Positions 23,151 to 34,436 of a stretch of DNA of 64,000 nucleotides are shown here, one piece after another. The DNA is taken from positions 1,152,238,050 through 1,152,302,049 of the forward strand of contig OY728165.1 of assembly GCA_963277665.1 (NCBI GenBank). Reading direction: 5' to 3'. Under the pieces are notes generated by a model. It did not search any database. It saw only the letters and a program-made list of their open reading frames with translations, and had not been told where the DNA came from. Source of the DNA: Viscum album (taxonomy: Eukaryota; Streptophyta; Magnoliopsida; Santalales; Viscaceae). Position 1 is the stretch's first letter; every line of letters starts with the position of its first letter. The translations under genes and the position numbers were made by a program.

Positions 23151-26100
23151 TGTAACACCCCAGGTAAATAACGAATATGAAATTTTCATATTTATCCATA
23201 TTTGGGAATAAAATATTAATATTACTTTAAAGGGGACGCTATGCTCGATGGCGTACCCAACACGCAACAACGAGTTTCTTGGTAATCTTACGTTGCACTC
23301 TAATAATAAAATAATATTATTTTAAATGGTAGTTAACATGTAGTAGTTGTAATGGCGGGAATGGATAGAAATAACTAAAATATGATTATATGTGTTCTTA
23401 AATGTTTTTACATTTATACAATAAAAGATAAAGGCTTAAAATACAGAAAGAAATCAATTTTAGGCGTATATGCCCTAGTTTTCACTAAAGGTTCACTTAT
23501 CACCTTTTGATGGAGAACCGTCCTTAAATATAGTTTTTTTCACTCTTAAACGTTCTTTTGGACCAAATAAAACTCTTATTATGAATCGGGACATCAAAAT
23601 TTACTTTGTGAAAAATTTTGGTATCTTTCCGATAAAGTTCATTTTTTTAATGAATAGTGTAAAATGTTGTATTTTATTTCAAAACCACTTTTTAATATAA
23701 TTTATTTATATGATTAAATTATATTTTGAGTTGGTTTTAAAGTGAAATTAGAAAATATTTTTACCATTAAATCCAATAGTGGTCGTTGGAATTGATTTCA
23801 CTTTGAAATCGTACTTAAACTAGTGCTAATCTTTTGATACTTATGGTTTCATAAAAACATGCTATTTGTCATGACAACGGAAATTAATTATTAAATTAAT
23901 TAATGAAACTTATATGTTGTAAATTTTGTAAAATGGACTTCATTTTTGTGTTCTTAAAATCAAATATATCTTAGGGTGAATTTTTGGTAATTTTCTGAGA
24001 AACTTCAATTTTTGATGAATAGTGAAACCACTAAGTGGTACTTATAAAAGCTGATTTTTTGTTTAAATGAAATTTTACCACTTCTGTGTTTTGAATTTCA
24101 AAAATCCGACATACATGGTTGTCATTAAGTAGTAAAATGTGGTTCAATGGGATAAAAATTATTTTTTGGTGAATAGTAACTTATTAAGTTTTTAATCGCG
24201 ATTAGTGGTAATTAGTGTAGTTTAAGGTAAAAATGATATTATAAGAATGTGAAAACACCATGAAACTTGTCTTACACCTATTGGGTGAGTCATGGCCGAC
24301 CATGACACGCCATGGGCCAACTTGGGGACCCCATGGAGCCACTTTAGTTGGAAAATGACAATAATATATTTTTATTTAATGTAAAAGTAAAAATGACACA
24401 AACATGATATGTTTTACTAAAAAAATTTTAATTGGGGTTATAAAAGTCATATTTTTGATTATAAATATTCATTGGAAACCTAAAAAGATTTCCTACATCA
24501 TAGTATTTTTTTTATAATTTTTAGACGTTAAATAAGTTAAATTATTAATGACATAATAATGATGCAGCGATGACATCATTATTTGACGATTTAAATAAAA
24601 TGGAAAGATAATGTACAATATATGAACTACGCATGTCCAAAACTTATTGGATGAGTGGATTTCGAAGCCTTATCACCTTATCCACGAATTATATCAATAT
24701 GGGACCTTTTGAAACCGAAACACATTTTCAAATAAAGTAATATTTCCTTACTTTCCAAAAGTGCCCCTCCTCTCCTCTTATAAAAGGCCCCCACCACTAC
24801 CTCATTTCACACACTCCTCAAGCCTTTGGCTCGGCCAACCCCTGCCCGTTTACTCTCTCCACATCCCTCTCCTCATCCTATAGGATTCCCTTTGGGCAGA
24901 ATCCTTTCAAAGGAAGCCTTTGGGCTCAAATCAAATGGAGTGACACTTTTAAAGGTAATTCTTTCTCTTATGTTCATTTGTTTTGTTTTGCTTATCCAAC
25001 CCCCTAAACTCTTTTTATTTACATATTTTGTAACAACACCAGTATCTTCAATATACTAAGATGTTGTTATAAGATTTATTCTAGCAACACTCTCACACAA
25101 CTACATCAAATGGTTAAAGAACATACGGTTTCCGTGGATGGTGAAATTCTGCCTCCCGAAACGATGATTGTTCAATACTCATTTAACACCTTCAAAGGTG
25201 GACATTATGATGTCACTATTTTTATATATGATATATAATATGTTTATGTTTTATTTATGCTTCTGTATTTTTCATTTTTGTCTTACCTTTATGGCTTCCA
25301 TTATGGGTATACGTGATATCTTCATTTAAGGAAGTGCGGACTACCGCCCCCTCAAAGTGATTTGATTTGTTAAATACCATATGTGGGATGTATAAAGGAT
25401 GGAAATATGATATTATATATGATATTATACTGGAATTATAATATACCTTTATATCATTATTATTCCATTCTATAAAATATGAAATAGAAATGACAGTAGC
25501 GTTCATGCGTACGTACGGCTTACCGTCTCCATGAACGGTGCATTTCATTTCTTACCTCTAAATGATTATGTAATGTTATAAATGCATGCATGTACTGGAT
25601 ATATATGACATATATGATATCTACATAATGAATAAAATTATGGATATAATAAACATTTGGCCACACGAACAACATGTAATTGTAAGAAGTCCACTTTCGA
25701 CTTAAGAACCAAATATCGACAAAACAATCATTATTAACGTAATGATTACATAGTGTTTATAACAAGGAAATAAGTGATATAAAAGGAATAATAAGCTTGA
25801 AAAAGGTTCTTAATCAAGTAAGAATTAACTCATGTTTATTATTCAGGAGATTAAAGAACGATCGAGTCAAGTTGGACCCGAGGTAAGGGATCCTACGCTT
25901 CTCTTTTTAAGTACAGTCTTTTATGTCATTCCTTCTAAGCTCGTCTTTCTTGTGATTGGGATGTTCTTTTTATATTATAATTACTGTAATTTTTAAGTTC
26001 ATGTGATGAGGGACCCTATTCTCTCTCATCAATCCATTTTGGAAGTTTTGAGTGGCGCCGTTAGGCTGTCGAACTTTCGTAAAAGATCTAACCTCTCTCT

Positions 26101-27972
26101 TTCTTTTTAAGTACTCTCCTTTATGTCACTTCTTTTAAGCTCCTCTTTGTAATGTTGGGGGATGTTCTTTTATATTACTATTTCTGTAAATTATATTGTA
26201 ATGTGATGAGATACCCTATTTTATCTCATCAATCCATATTCATATGTTTTATGTGGCGCCGTTAGGCTGGCGAGTTTTCATAAGGGATATTTCATCTCAC
26301 TTTTATTTTCGTGAGATTTATTCTACATTTGCCTCAAATTCCATTGAGTGGTGTATGTACTGCCCATTATTCTACTCTTTGTGTAATATAAATTCATTTA
26401 TGAGTATTTACATAAATGATCTATTGTCCTTCTTTCATGGGGTGTATGTTTTGAAAGATACCCAAGTCGGTAAGGGAACCTTTCACCCTCCTCTTTTTTA
26501 AAAGACTTCTTTTATTGGGTCTTTTAATTTACATATTCATATGTTGGGATATGTTCTCATATATCCTTATTGATGTAAATTTTATGTCCAAGTGATGAGA
26601 TACACTTTTTATCTCTCATCAACTCATTTTGATGTGATGCCGTTAGGCTGTCAAGGGAACTTTTTAACCCAATTTCGATTTCTTTGGGTTCAACATGTTG
26701 TCATTGAATATGTCATCCATTGAATATGTGTGAATGACCTTTTATAGTTTTACACTTAATATCCACTTATATTGGGTGTATTTATATTTTTCACACATAT
26801 TTTGAGATTGATTTGTCCTTAATTTAAGGATTCCTTCTTTATAAGGGATTTTATCACATTTGACATTTCTATTGAGGGTTCATTGTTGTTATGAACCAAT
26901 TCACTCTTATATGGTGTATATACTGTCCTTTGGAGTATTATATCATGAATCCTTTTATTCTCATGATATAATAATGTTCTGACTAAATGTTATTCCTCGA
27001 TTATTGTATTCAAGTGTCTCTAATTTTGGTAAAACCCCTTTAACCAAAATATCATTTTAAATGTTTTAATTATTTGTTCTTATTAATATCCATGTTTTCA
27101 AAATGGTTTTAAGGATTTATTTATATGGATATTAATGGTTTAAAATGTTAAATGCTTCAAGGTGGTATGGGACACTTTGATTCAAAAATCTCTTTATTAA
27201 ATGTTTTAAATGGTTTTGGAAATGGTTTCTTTTTGAATGGATTCATTATTTAAATATACTAAAATGTTATATTGTGATTGAAATGTGGAAATGTTATTTT
27301 TCCATTATTCATGTTTTATGTGATACGATTATGTTATGGTTCTTGGGAATTGTTATGAAAAACGGGTGGTTCTGTGATAAACTAAGGGTGGGTGAGCCCG
27401 ATATAGCTCTCCAATGCATTGGGTAACGCGAAGGAGTGAAACGTTAAGGTTTCTCCAAAGAGATTTAGGGAATATACTGTGATGGGTATTCCAAACGTAA
27501 CCAAGAGGGTTACTCCCTACGTAAGAATGTTATGAATGCCTCATGTTACCTTTATGTCTTATGTTTTCTATGATTTATTCATGATTTGATATGCCTATAT
27601 TTTATGGGTAAAGTATGATTTCATTCTTATGTATATACGAACTCATGTTTCCTTTCCATATTTTTATAACCCTTAATGAGCTTTTTATTCTCATCCCAAG
27701 TTTTTGAAATGTTTTTCACAGGTCAAGGGAAAGGTACATGATGTGATGATAGTGTCGAGGATGTGTCAAGAAAGAATCCATGTTTCATTTTAAAAATGTT
27801 TCTGTTGATGGGAAGAATGAATACTGTCTTTTATGTAACCACTTTGTTTAAATGTGGAATGTAATGCAAGTTTCATGATCTAATTCCCTAAAACTCTAAA
27901 CCTGAAAGGATCCTCAATGTGTAATCTTGTAATAACTCAAGATTAAGTAAGGTTTAAGGCTGGGGCTTTAAA
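23151..27972 (+). repeat. L1 5' LTR (4,822 bp)
   Basis: It starts TGTAACACCCCAGGTAAATA and ends GGCTGGGGCTTTAAA. It contains a clear TATA box (24779-24786), the inverted repeat CGTTCATG (25500-25507) / CATGAACG (25530-25537), a donor-like GAG|GTAAGG (boundary at 25882/25883), at least eight perfect hairpins between 26004 and 26972, three copies of GCCGTTAGGCTG, and an acceptor-like TTTTTCACAG|G ending at 27721. A minus-strand ORF at 25255-25548 overlaps the inverted-repeat block (see findings). Confidence 0.9.
24779..24786 (+). promoter_or_regulatory. L1 5' LTR TATA box
   Basis: TATAAAAG within CTCCTCTTATAAAAGGCCCC, matching the promoter position in A and L2. In the 3' LTR of L1 the same place reads CTCTTAAAAAAGGCCCC (about 31245), so the TATA core is lost there while it is kept in the copy that would drive transcription. 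Confidence 0.6.
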
Positions 27973-28176
27973 GTTGGTATCAAATGTCGGTTTAGATAAC
28001 TATAGAGGTTAGGGTATTCTCTAAGCATAATTGACATTACCATAATGGTTAGAATTTCAAAAAGAGTCCTAGTTTTAGATAAAGTGAATGAGTAAGTATA
28101 TCTTAGTGTTTATATTCCTCATCAGTACATGATGGTTATGTTGATATACTCACACTGACATTTTTGGTTCTAGTAA

Positions 28177-28338
28177 ATGGCTGGATCTAGCAGGAACCAA
28201 AGTGACAATGGGTTTGAAGGAAACTGTGGTGGTTCTCTGTTTAAGATACTGGATGTGATGGGGGATTCAATGAGGAATCTCATGGTTGTTCTAAACCAAC
28301 TATCAAGGATTCATGATCAACCACTTGAACCTTGGTGA
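28177..28338 (+). CDS. gag-like N-terminal stub in L1 (53 codons)
   Basis: ATG at 28177, stop TGA at 28336-28338. The peptide starts MAGSSRNQSDNG and continues with VMGDSMRNLMVVLNQLSRIH. The form (polar Asn-rich start, then an amphipathic segment with Leu-Gln/Asn pairs) resembles the N-terminal part of plant Gypsy Gag, comparable to VVAIMAQLTQAIN in A. It lies about 200 bases inside the primer site, where gag normally begins. Nothing of the capsid core follows. It may be translated but is too short to act as Gag; it is best read as what remains after most of gag-pol was deleted. Confidence 0.4.
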   Translation: MAGSSRNQSDNGFEGNCGGSLFKILDVMGDSMRNLMVVLNQLSRIHDQPLEPW

Positions 28339-28575
28339 GTTCTCAAATGCATCATGTACGAGATGGACAACTTGATGTGGAAATTCAGGTAATAATTATT
28401 AAGGTAACCATTAGGGTTTATATGATCCATAATTTTTAGGTAATTATGGGCTACTCTATGATATGATGGAAAATGAAAGGAATGAGTTAAAATTGAGGTT
28501 AAAATATGTTATGGTTATTTTTGATGATTTTATCCCTTTTTGGGTAATGATTTGAGAATTATATAGTTTTGGAAA

Positions 28576-28696
28576 AAGGACAACACATAGACAGTGTGAC
28601 TACCCGTCGCATTAGACAAAGCTGCGGGAATCGAACCCACAATCAAAGTGCAACTGTTATTTATCGCCTACCACTGGACTACGTGAAGTCCCTGGT
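28576..28696 (-). repeat. tRNA-like SINE head inside L1
   Basis: On the minus strand an A-box-like TAGTCCAGTGGTAGG (complement of about 28667-28681) is followed 32 bases later by a canonical B box GGTTCGATTCC (complement of 28628-28638) in a T-arm-like context GTGGGTTCGATTCCCGC. The spacing fits an internal pol III promoter of a tRNA or tRNA-derived SINE. The anticodon arm is not convincing and acceptor ends do not pair well, so it is not a functional tRNA. A homologous copy sits at the same relative place in L2, so it entered a common ancestor. Confidence 0.6.
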
Positions 28697-28775
28697 TAGT
28701 TTGACAGATTCTTTTTTTAAGAGTAAGTTGATTTTGGGTTATTTATGAAAAATATTAACCTATCATAGAGGATAT

Positions 28776-29084
28776 GTGATTAGGTTAATTACTTTTCAAT
28801 ACGAGACTTTAGGAGAAACTGATGTTGTTTGGAGAAAAATGTTACGATTTAACTTGGAAGACTATGTGACTAAATACTTCAAATATTTGGGTTTCAATCT
28901 TAGCTTGGTTTACTTTGAGGAATTTTATGGAAAAATTGCTTATCGGATGGTCCTCGTTGAACATTGGGTTTTGTTGAACAAATTTTGGAGATTAAGAATA
29001 GATTTTCTATCTAATGGGTTATCCTTTTCTGGGTTATCTGATCTTGTACTAATCTTTTGGGTTTTTGTTTTGGTTAAAGTTTGA
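28776..29084 (+). pseudogene. Internal ORF of unknown origin in L1 (102 codons)
   Basis: An open stretch starting ATG at 28776. It shares a collinear segment (EEFYGKI.YRMV, then WVLL.K.WRLR) with 40569-40784 in L2, where there is no ATG and the upstream part contains stops. Over about 45 aligned codons I counted roughly 11 replacement and 3 silent differences, which does not support protein-level constraint. It is probably conserved as element DNA rather than as a coding sequence. No known family was recognised. Confidence 0.25.
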
Positions 29085-29608
29085 AGACCTGTGAAGTATG
29101 TAGTTCTTTTTTTTGGCTTAGGTAATTCTCTAGAAGTTGATTATAGTAATCTTAATGTGAACAAGTCTTCCTAAAGACTCACCTTTTGGAGAAAATATGA
29201 GTTTGATTAAGGAATCTAGTAAAAGTTGAAAGTCATCATTATAAGTTATTATGTTTCCTTATGGATAAATTACTCAATAAAAAGTAACGTAAAACAAAAA
29301 TGTTGTCAATAAACTTTTCCTACTGGGGAACCCAACACCGTTTAACCCATCACAAGTTTGTGATTTTCTTATTGTTAACTTTCTCCTAAACATGTTTTCT
29401 ATCACTCTCCATCAGAACATGACCCTATGTTTTCTCCTCCATGTCCATGTTTTCATAAATGGAATCCTAGTATGGGTTAACTCGGGTGTCCTTTGTACTT
29501 ATCTTTCTTTATTTTAATGTGATTGTTTTACTGACTCTTCCCCGATGTGGGACTTTCAAGGATGTTTCCAAGCCCAATTTTAAAAATTGTGAGGACGCAA
29601 TTCCCAAA

Positions 29609-29619
29609 ATGGGGAAGGA
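29609..29619 (+). other. L1 polypurine tract
   Basis: AATGGGGAAGGA ends directly at the start of the 3' LTR (TGTAACACCCC at 29620). The same tract in L2 and its minus-strand counterpart in A (GGGGGAAGGA) support shared replication signals. Confidence 0.8.
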
Positions 29620-32600
29620 TGTAACACCCCAGGTAAATAACGAATATGAAATTTTCATATTTATCCATATTTGGGAATAAAATATTAATATTACTTTAAA
29701 GGGGATGCTATGCTCGATGGCGTACCCAACACGCAACAACGAGTTTCTTGGGAATCTTACGTTGCACTCTAATAATAAAATAATATTATTTTAAATGGTA
29801 GTTAACATGTAGCCGTTGTAATGGCGGGAATGGATAGAAATAACTAAAATATGATTATATATGTTCTTAAATGTATTTACATTTATACAATAAAAGATAA
29901 AGGCTTAAAATACGGAAAGAATTCAATTTTAGGCGTATATGCCCTAGTTTTCACAAAAGGTTCACTTATCACCTTTTGATGGAGAACCGTCATTAAATAT
30001 AGTTTTTTTCACTCTTGAACATTCTTTTGGACCAAATAAAACTCTTATTAAGAATCGGGACATCAAAATTTACTTTGTGTAAATTTTTGGTATCTTTCCG
30101 ATAAAGTTCATTTTTTTAATGAATAGTGTAAAATGTTGTATTTTAATTCAAAACCACTTTTTAATCTAATTTATTTATATGATTAGATTATATTATGAAT
30201 TTTTTTTAAAGTGAAATTAGAAAATATTTTTACCATTAAATCCAATAGCGGTCGTTGGAAATGATTTCACTTTGAAATCGGACTTAAACTAGTGCTAATC
30301 TTTTGATACTTATGGTTTCATAAAAACACGCTATTTGTCATGACAGCGGGAATTAAGTATTAAATTAATTAATGAAACTTATATGTTGTGAATTTTGTAA
30401 AATGGACTTCATTTTTGAGTTCTTAATATCAAATATAGCTTAGGGTTAATTTTTGGTAATTTTCTGAGAAACTTCAATTTTTGATGAGTAGTGAAACCAC
30501 TAAGTGGTACTTATAAAAGCTGATTTTTCGTTTAAATGAAATTTTACCACTTCTGTGTTTTGAATTTTAAAAATCCGACATACATGGTTGTCATTAAGTA
30601 GTAAAATGTGGTTCAATGGGATAAAAATAATTTTTTGGTGAATAGTAACTTATTAAGTTTTTAATCGCGATTAGTGGTAATTAGTGTAGTTTAAGGTAAA
30701 AATGATATTATAAGAATGTGAAAACACCATGAAACTTGTCCTACACCTATTGGGTGAGTCATGGCCGACCAAGACAACCCATGGGCCAACTTGGAGACCC
30801 CATGGAGCCACTTTAGTTGGAAAATGACAATAATATATTTTTATTTAATGTAAAAGTAAAAATGACACAAACATGATATGTTTTACTAAAACAATTTTTA
30901 AGTTGGGTTATACAAGTCATCATTTTGATTATAATTATTCATTGGAAATATAAAAATATTTCCTACATCATAGTATTTTTTTAAAATTTTTAGACTTTAA
31001 ATAAATTAAATTATTTATGACATAATAATGATGGAGCGATGACATCATTATTTGATGATTTAAATAAAATGGAAAGATAATGTAAAATCTATGAACTAAA
31101 CATGTCCAAAACTTATTGGATGAGTTTATTTCGAAGCCTTATAACCTTATCCACTAATGATATCAATGTGGGACCTTTTGAAACCGAAACACATTTTCAA
31201 ATAAAGTAATATTTCCTTACTTTCCAAAAGTGCCCCTCCTCTCCTCTTAAAAAAGGCCCCCACCTCTACCTCATTTCACACACTCCTCAAGCCTTTGGCT
31301 CGGCCACCCCTGCCCATTTACTCTCTCCACATCCCTCTACTCATCCTAGAGGATTCCCTTTGAGCAGAATCCTTTCAAAGGAAGCCTTTAGGCTCAAATC
31401 AAAAGGAGTTATACTTTTAAATGTAATTCTTTCTCTTATGTTCATTTGTTTTGTTTTGCTCCTCCAACCCCATAAACTCTTTTTATTTACTTCTTTTGTA
31501 ACAACAACAGTATCTTCAATATACTAAGATGTTGTTATAAGATTTATTCGAGCTACACTCTCACACAACTACATCAAATGGTTAAAGAACATACGGTTTC
31601 CGTGGATGGTGAAATTCTGCCTCCCGAAACGATGATTGTTCAATACTCATTTAACACCTTCAAAGGTGGCCATTATGATGTCACTATTTTAATATATGAT
31701 ATATAATATGTTTATGTTTTATTTATGCTTCTGTATTTTTCATTTTTGTCTTACCTTTATGGCTTCCATTATGGGTATACGCGATATCTTCATTTAAGGA
31801 AGTGCGGACTACCGCCCCCTCAAAGTGATTTGATTCGTTAAATACCATATTTGGGATGTATAAAGGATGGAAATATGATATTATATATGATATTATACTG
31901 GAATTATAATATACCTTTATATCATTATTATTCCTTTCTATAAAATACGAAATAGAAATGAAAGTAGCGTTCATGCGTACGTACTACTTACCGTCTCCAT
32001 GAACGGTGCATTTCATTTCTTACCTCTAAATGATTATGCAATGTTATAAATGCATGCATGTACTGGATATATATGAAATATATGATATCTACATAATGAA
32101 TAAAATTCTGGATATAATAAACATTTGGCCACATGAACAACATGTAATTGTAAGAAGTCCACTTTCGACTTAAGAACCAAATATCGACAAAACAATCATT
32201 ATTAACTTAATGATTACATCGTGTTTATAACAAGGAAATAAGTGATATAAAAGGAATAATAAGATTGAAAAAGGTTCTTAATCAAGTAGAAATTAACTCA
32301 AGTTTATTATTCAGGAGATTAAAGAACGATCGAGTCAAGTCGGACCCGAGGTAATGGATCCTACTCCTCTCTTTTTAAGTACACTCTTTTATGTCATTCC
32401 TATAAACTCATATTTCTTGTGATTGGGATGTTATTTTATATTATACTTACTGTAATTTTTATTTTCATGTGATAAGGGACCCTATTCTCTCTCATCAATC
32501 TATTTTGGAAGTTTTGAGTGGTGCCGTTAGGCTGCCGAACATTCGTAAAAGATCTAACCTCTCTCTTTCTTTTTAAGTACTCTCATTTATGTCACTTCTT

Positions 32601-34436
32601 TTAAGATCATCTTTGTAATGTTAGGGGATGTTATTTTATATTCCTATTTCTGTAAATTTTATTGTAATGTGATGAGATACCCTATTTGATCTCATCAATC
32701 CATATTCAGAAGTTTTATGTGGCGCCATTAGGCTGCCGAGTTTTCGTATGGGATTTTTCATCTCACTTTTATTCTCATTAGATTTATGCTACATTTTCCA
32801 CAAATTCCATTGAGTGGTGTATGTACTTCCCATTAATCTACTCTTTGTGTAATATAAATTCATTTATGAGTATTTACATCAATGATCTATTGTCCTTCTT
32901 TCATGGGGTGTATGTTTTGAAAGATACCCAAGTCGGTAAGTGAACCTTTCACCCTCCTTTTTTAAAAGACTTCTTTTGTTGGGTCTTTTAATTTACATAT
33001 TGTTATGTTGGGATATGTTCTCATATATCCTTATTGATGTAAATTTTATGTCCAAGTGATGAGATACAATTTTTATCTCTCATCAACTCATTTTGATGTG
33101 ATGTCGTTAGGCTGTCAAGGGAACTTTTTAACCCAATTTCGATTTCTTTGGGTTCAACATGTAGTCATTGAATATGTCATCCATTGAATATGTGTGAATG
33201 ACCTTTTATAGTTTTACACTTAATATCCACTTATATTGGGTGTATTTATATTTTTCACACATATTTTGAGATTGATTTGTCCTTAATTTAAGGATACCTT
33301 CTTTATAAGGGATTTCATCACATTTGACATTTCTATTGAGGGTTCATTGTTGTTATGCACCAATTCACTCTTATATGGTGTATATACTGTCCATTGGAGT
33401 ATTATATCATGAATCCTTTTATTCTCATGATATTTTAATGTTCTGAATAAATGTTATTCCTCGATTATTGTATTCAAGTGTCTCTAATTTTGTTAAAACC
33501 CCTTTAACCAAAATATCGTTTTAAATGTTTTAATTATTTGTTCTTATTAATATCCATGTTTTCAAAATGGTTTTAAGGATTTACATATATGGATATTAAT
33601 GGTTTAAAATGTTAAAAGATTCAAGGTGGTATGGGACACTTTGATTCAAAAATCTCTTTATTAAATGTTTTAAATGGTTTTGGAAATGGTTTCTTTTTGA
33701 ATGGATTCATTATTTCAATATCCTAAAATGTTATATTGTGATTGAAATGTGGAAATGTTATGTTTCCTTTATTCATGTTTTATGTGATACGATTATGTTA
33801 TGGTTCTTGGGCATTGATATGAAGAACGGGTGGTTCTGTGATAAACTAAGGGTGGGTGAGCCTGATATAGCTCTCCAATGCATTGGGTAACGCGAAGGAG
33901 TGAAACGAAAATGTTTCTCCGAAGAGATTTAGGGAATATACTGTGATGGGTATTCCAAACGTAACCAAGAGTGTTACTCCCTACGTAAGAATGTTATGAA
34001 TGCCTCAAGTTACCTTTATGTCTTATGTTTTCTATGATTTATTCATGATTTGATATGCCTATATTTTATGGGTAAAGTATGATTTCATTCTTATGTATAT
34101 ACGAACTCATGTTTCCTTTCCATATTTTTATAACCCTTACTATGATTTTTATGCTCATCCTAGGTTTTAGAAATGTTTTTCACAGGTCAAGGGAAAGGTA
34201 CATGATGTGATGATAGTGTCGAGGATGTGTCAAGAAGGAATCCATCTTTTATTTTAAATATGCTTCCGTTGATGGGAAGAATGAATACTGTCTTTTATGT
34301 AACCACTTTGTTTAAATGTGGAATGTAATGCAAGTTTCATGATCTAATTCTCTAAAACTCTAAACCTGAAAAGATCCTCAATGTGTAATCTTGTAATAAC
34401 TCAAGATTAAGTAAGGTTTAAGGCTGGGGCCTTATA
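29620..34436 (+). repeat. L1 3' LTR (4,817 bp)
   Basis: Nearly identical to the 5' LTR. It starts TGTAACACCCCAGG and ends GGCTGGGGCCTTATA. Differences of note: loss of the TATA core near 31245, donor-like site GAG|GTAATG (32350/32351), acceptor TTTTTCACAG|G ending at 34185, and a few broken hairpin stems relative to the 5' copy (for example TGATAAG for TGATGAG near 32471). The minus-strand ORF at 31723-31974 is the shortened counterpart of 25255-25548. Confidence 0.9.

Larger units (their letters stand above)
27973..29619 (+). other. L1 internal domain
   Basis: The 1.65-kb interior opens with GTTGGTATCAAATGTCGG (primer site, tRNA-Met type) and closes with AAAATGGGGAAGGA (polypurine tract) before the 3' LTR. 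Between them are a short gag-like ORF, a tRNA-like SINE head on the minus strand, and about 900 bases of sequence shared with the L2 interior, including a CCCGATGTGGGACTTTC segment near 29540. No protease, reverse transcriptase or integrase motif was found on either strand. Confidence 0.8.
23151..34436 (+). mobile_element. L1: young LARD-like element with 4.8-kb LTRs
   Basis: An 11.3-kb element with two nearly identical LTRs (23151-27972, 4,822 bp; 29620-34436, 4,817 bp) and only 1,647 bp between them. The flanks GATTG and TATTG match at four of five bases, consistent with a 5-bp target duplication. Over the first 265 LTR bases six differences were counted (about 98% identity), so this is the youngest insertion seen. 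The interior has a primer site, a 53-codon gag-like stub, a tRNA-like SINE head and a polypurine tract, but no pol. It must depend on proteins from another element; shared LTR blocks point to the family of A. Confidence 0.9.

Noticed and set aside
28576..28696. A functional tRNA gene on the minus strand
   Set aside because: The A and B boxes are good, but the acceptor ends do not pair and no clear anticodon arm is formed. The same unit occurs at the equivalent place in L2, so it is a SINE-like relic of the element.
28776..29084. A conserved 102-codon gene in L1/L2
   Set aside because: The L2 copy has no ATG and has stops upstream. Over about 45 codons roughly 11 changes are replacement and 3 silent, so there is no sign of coding constraint.
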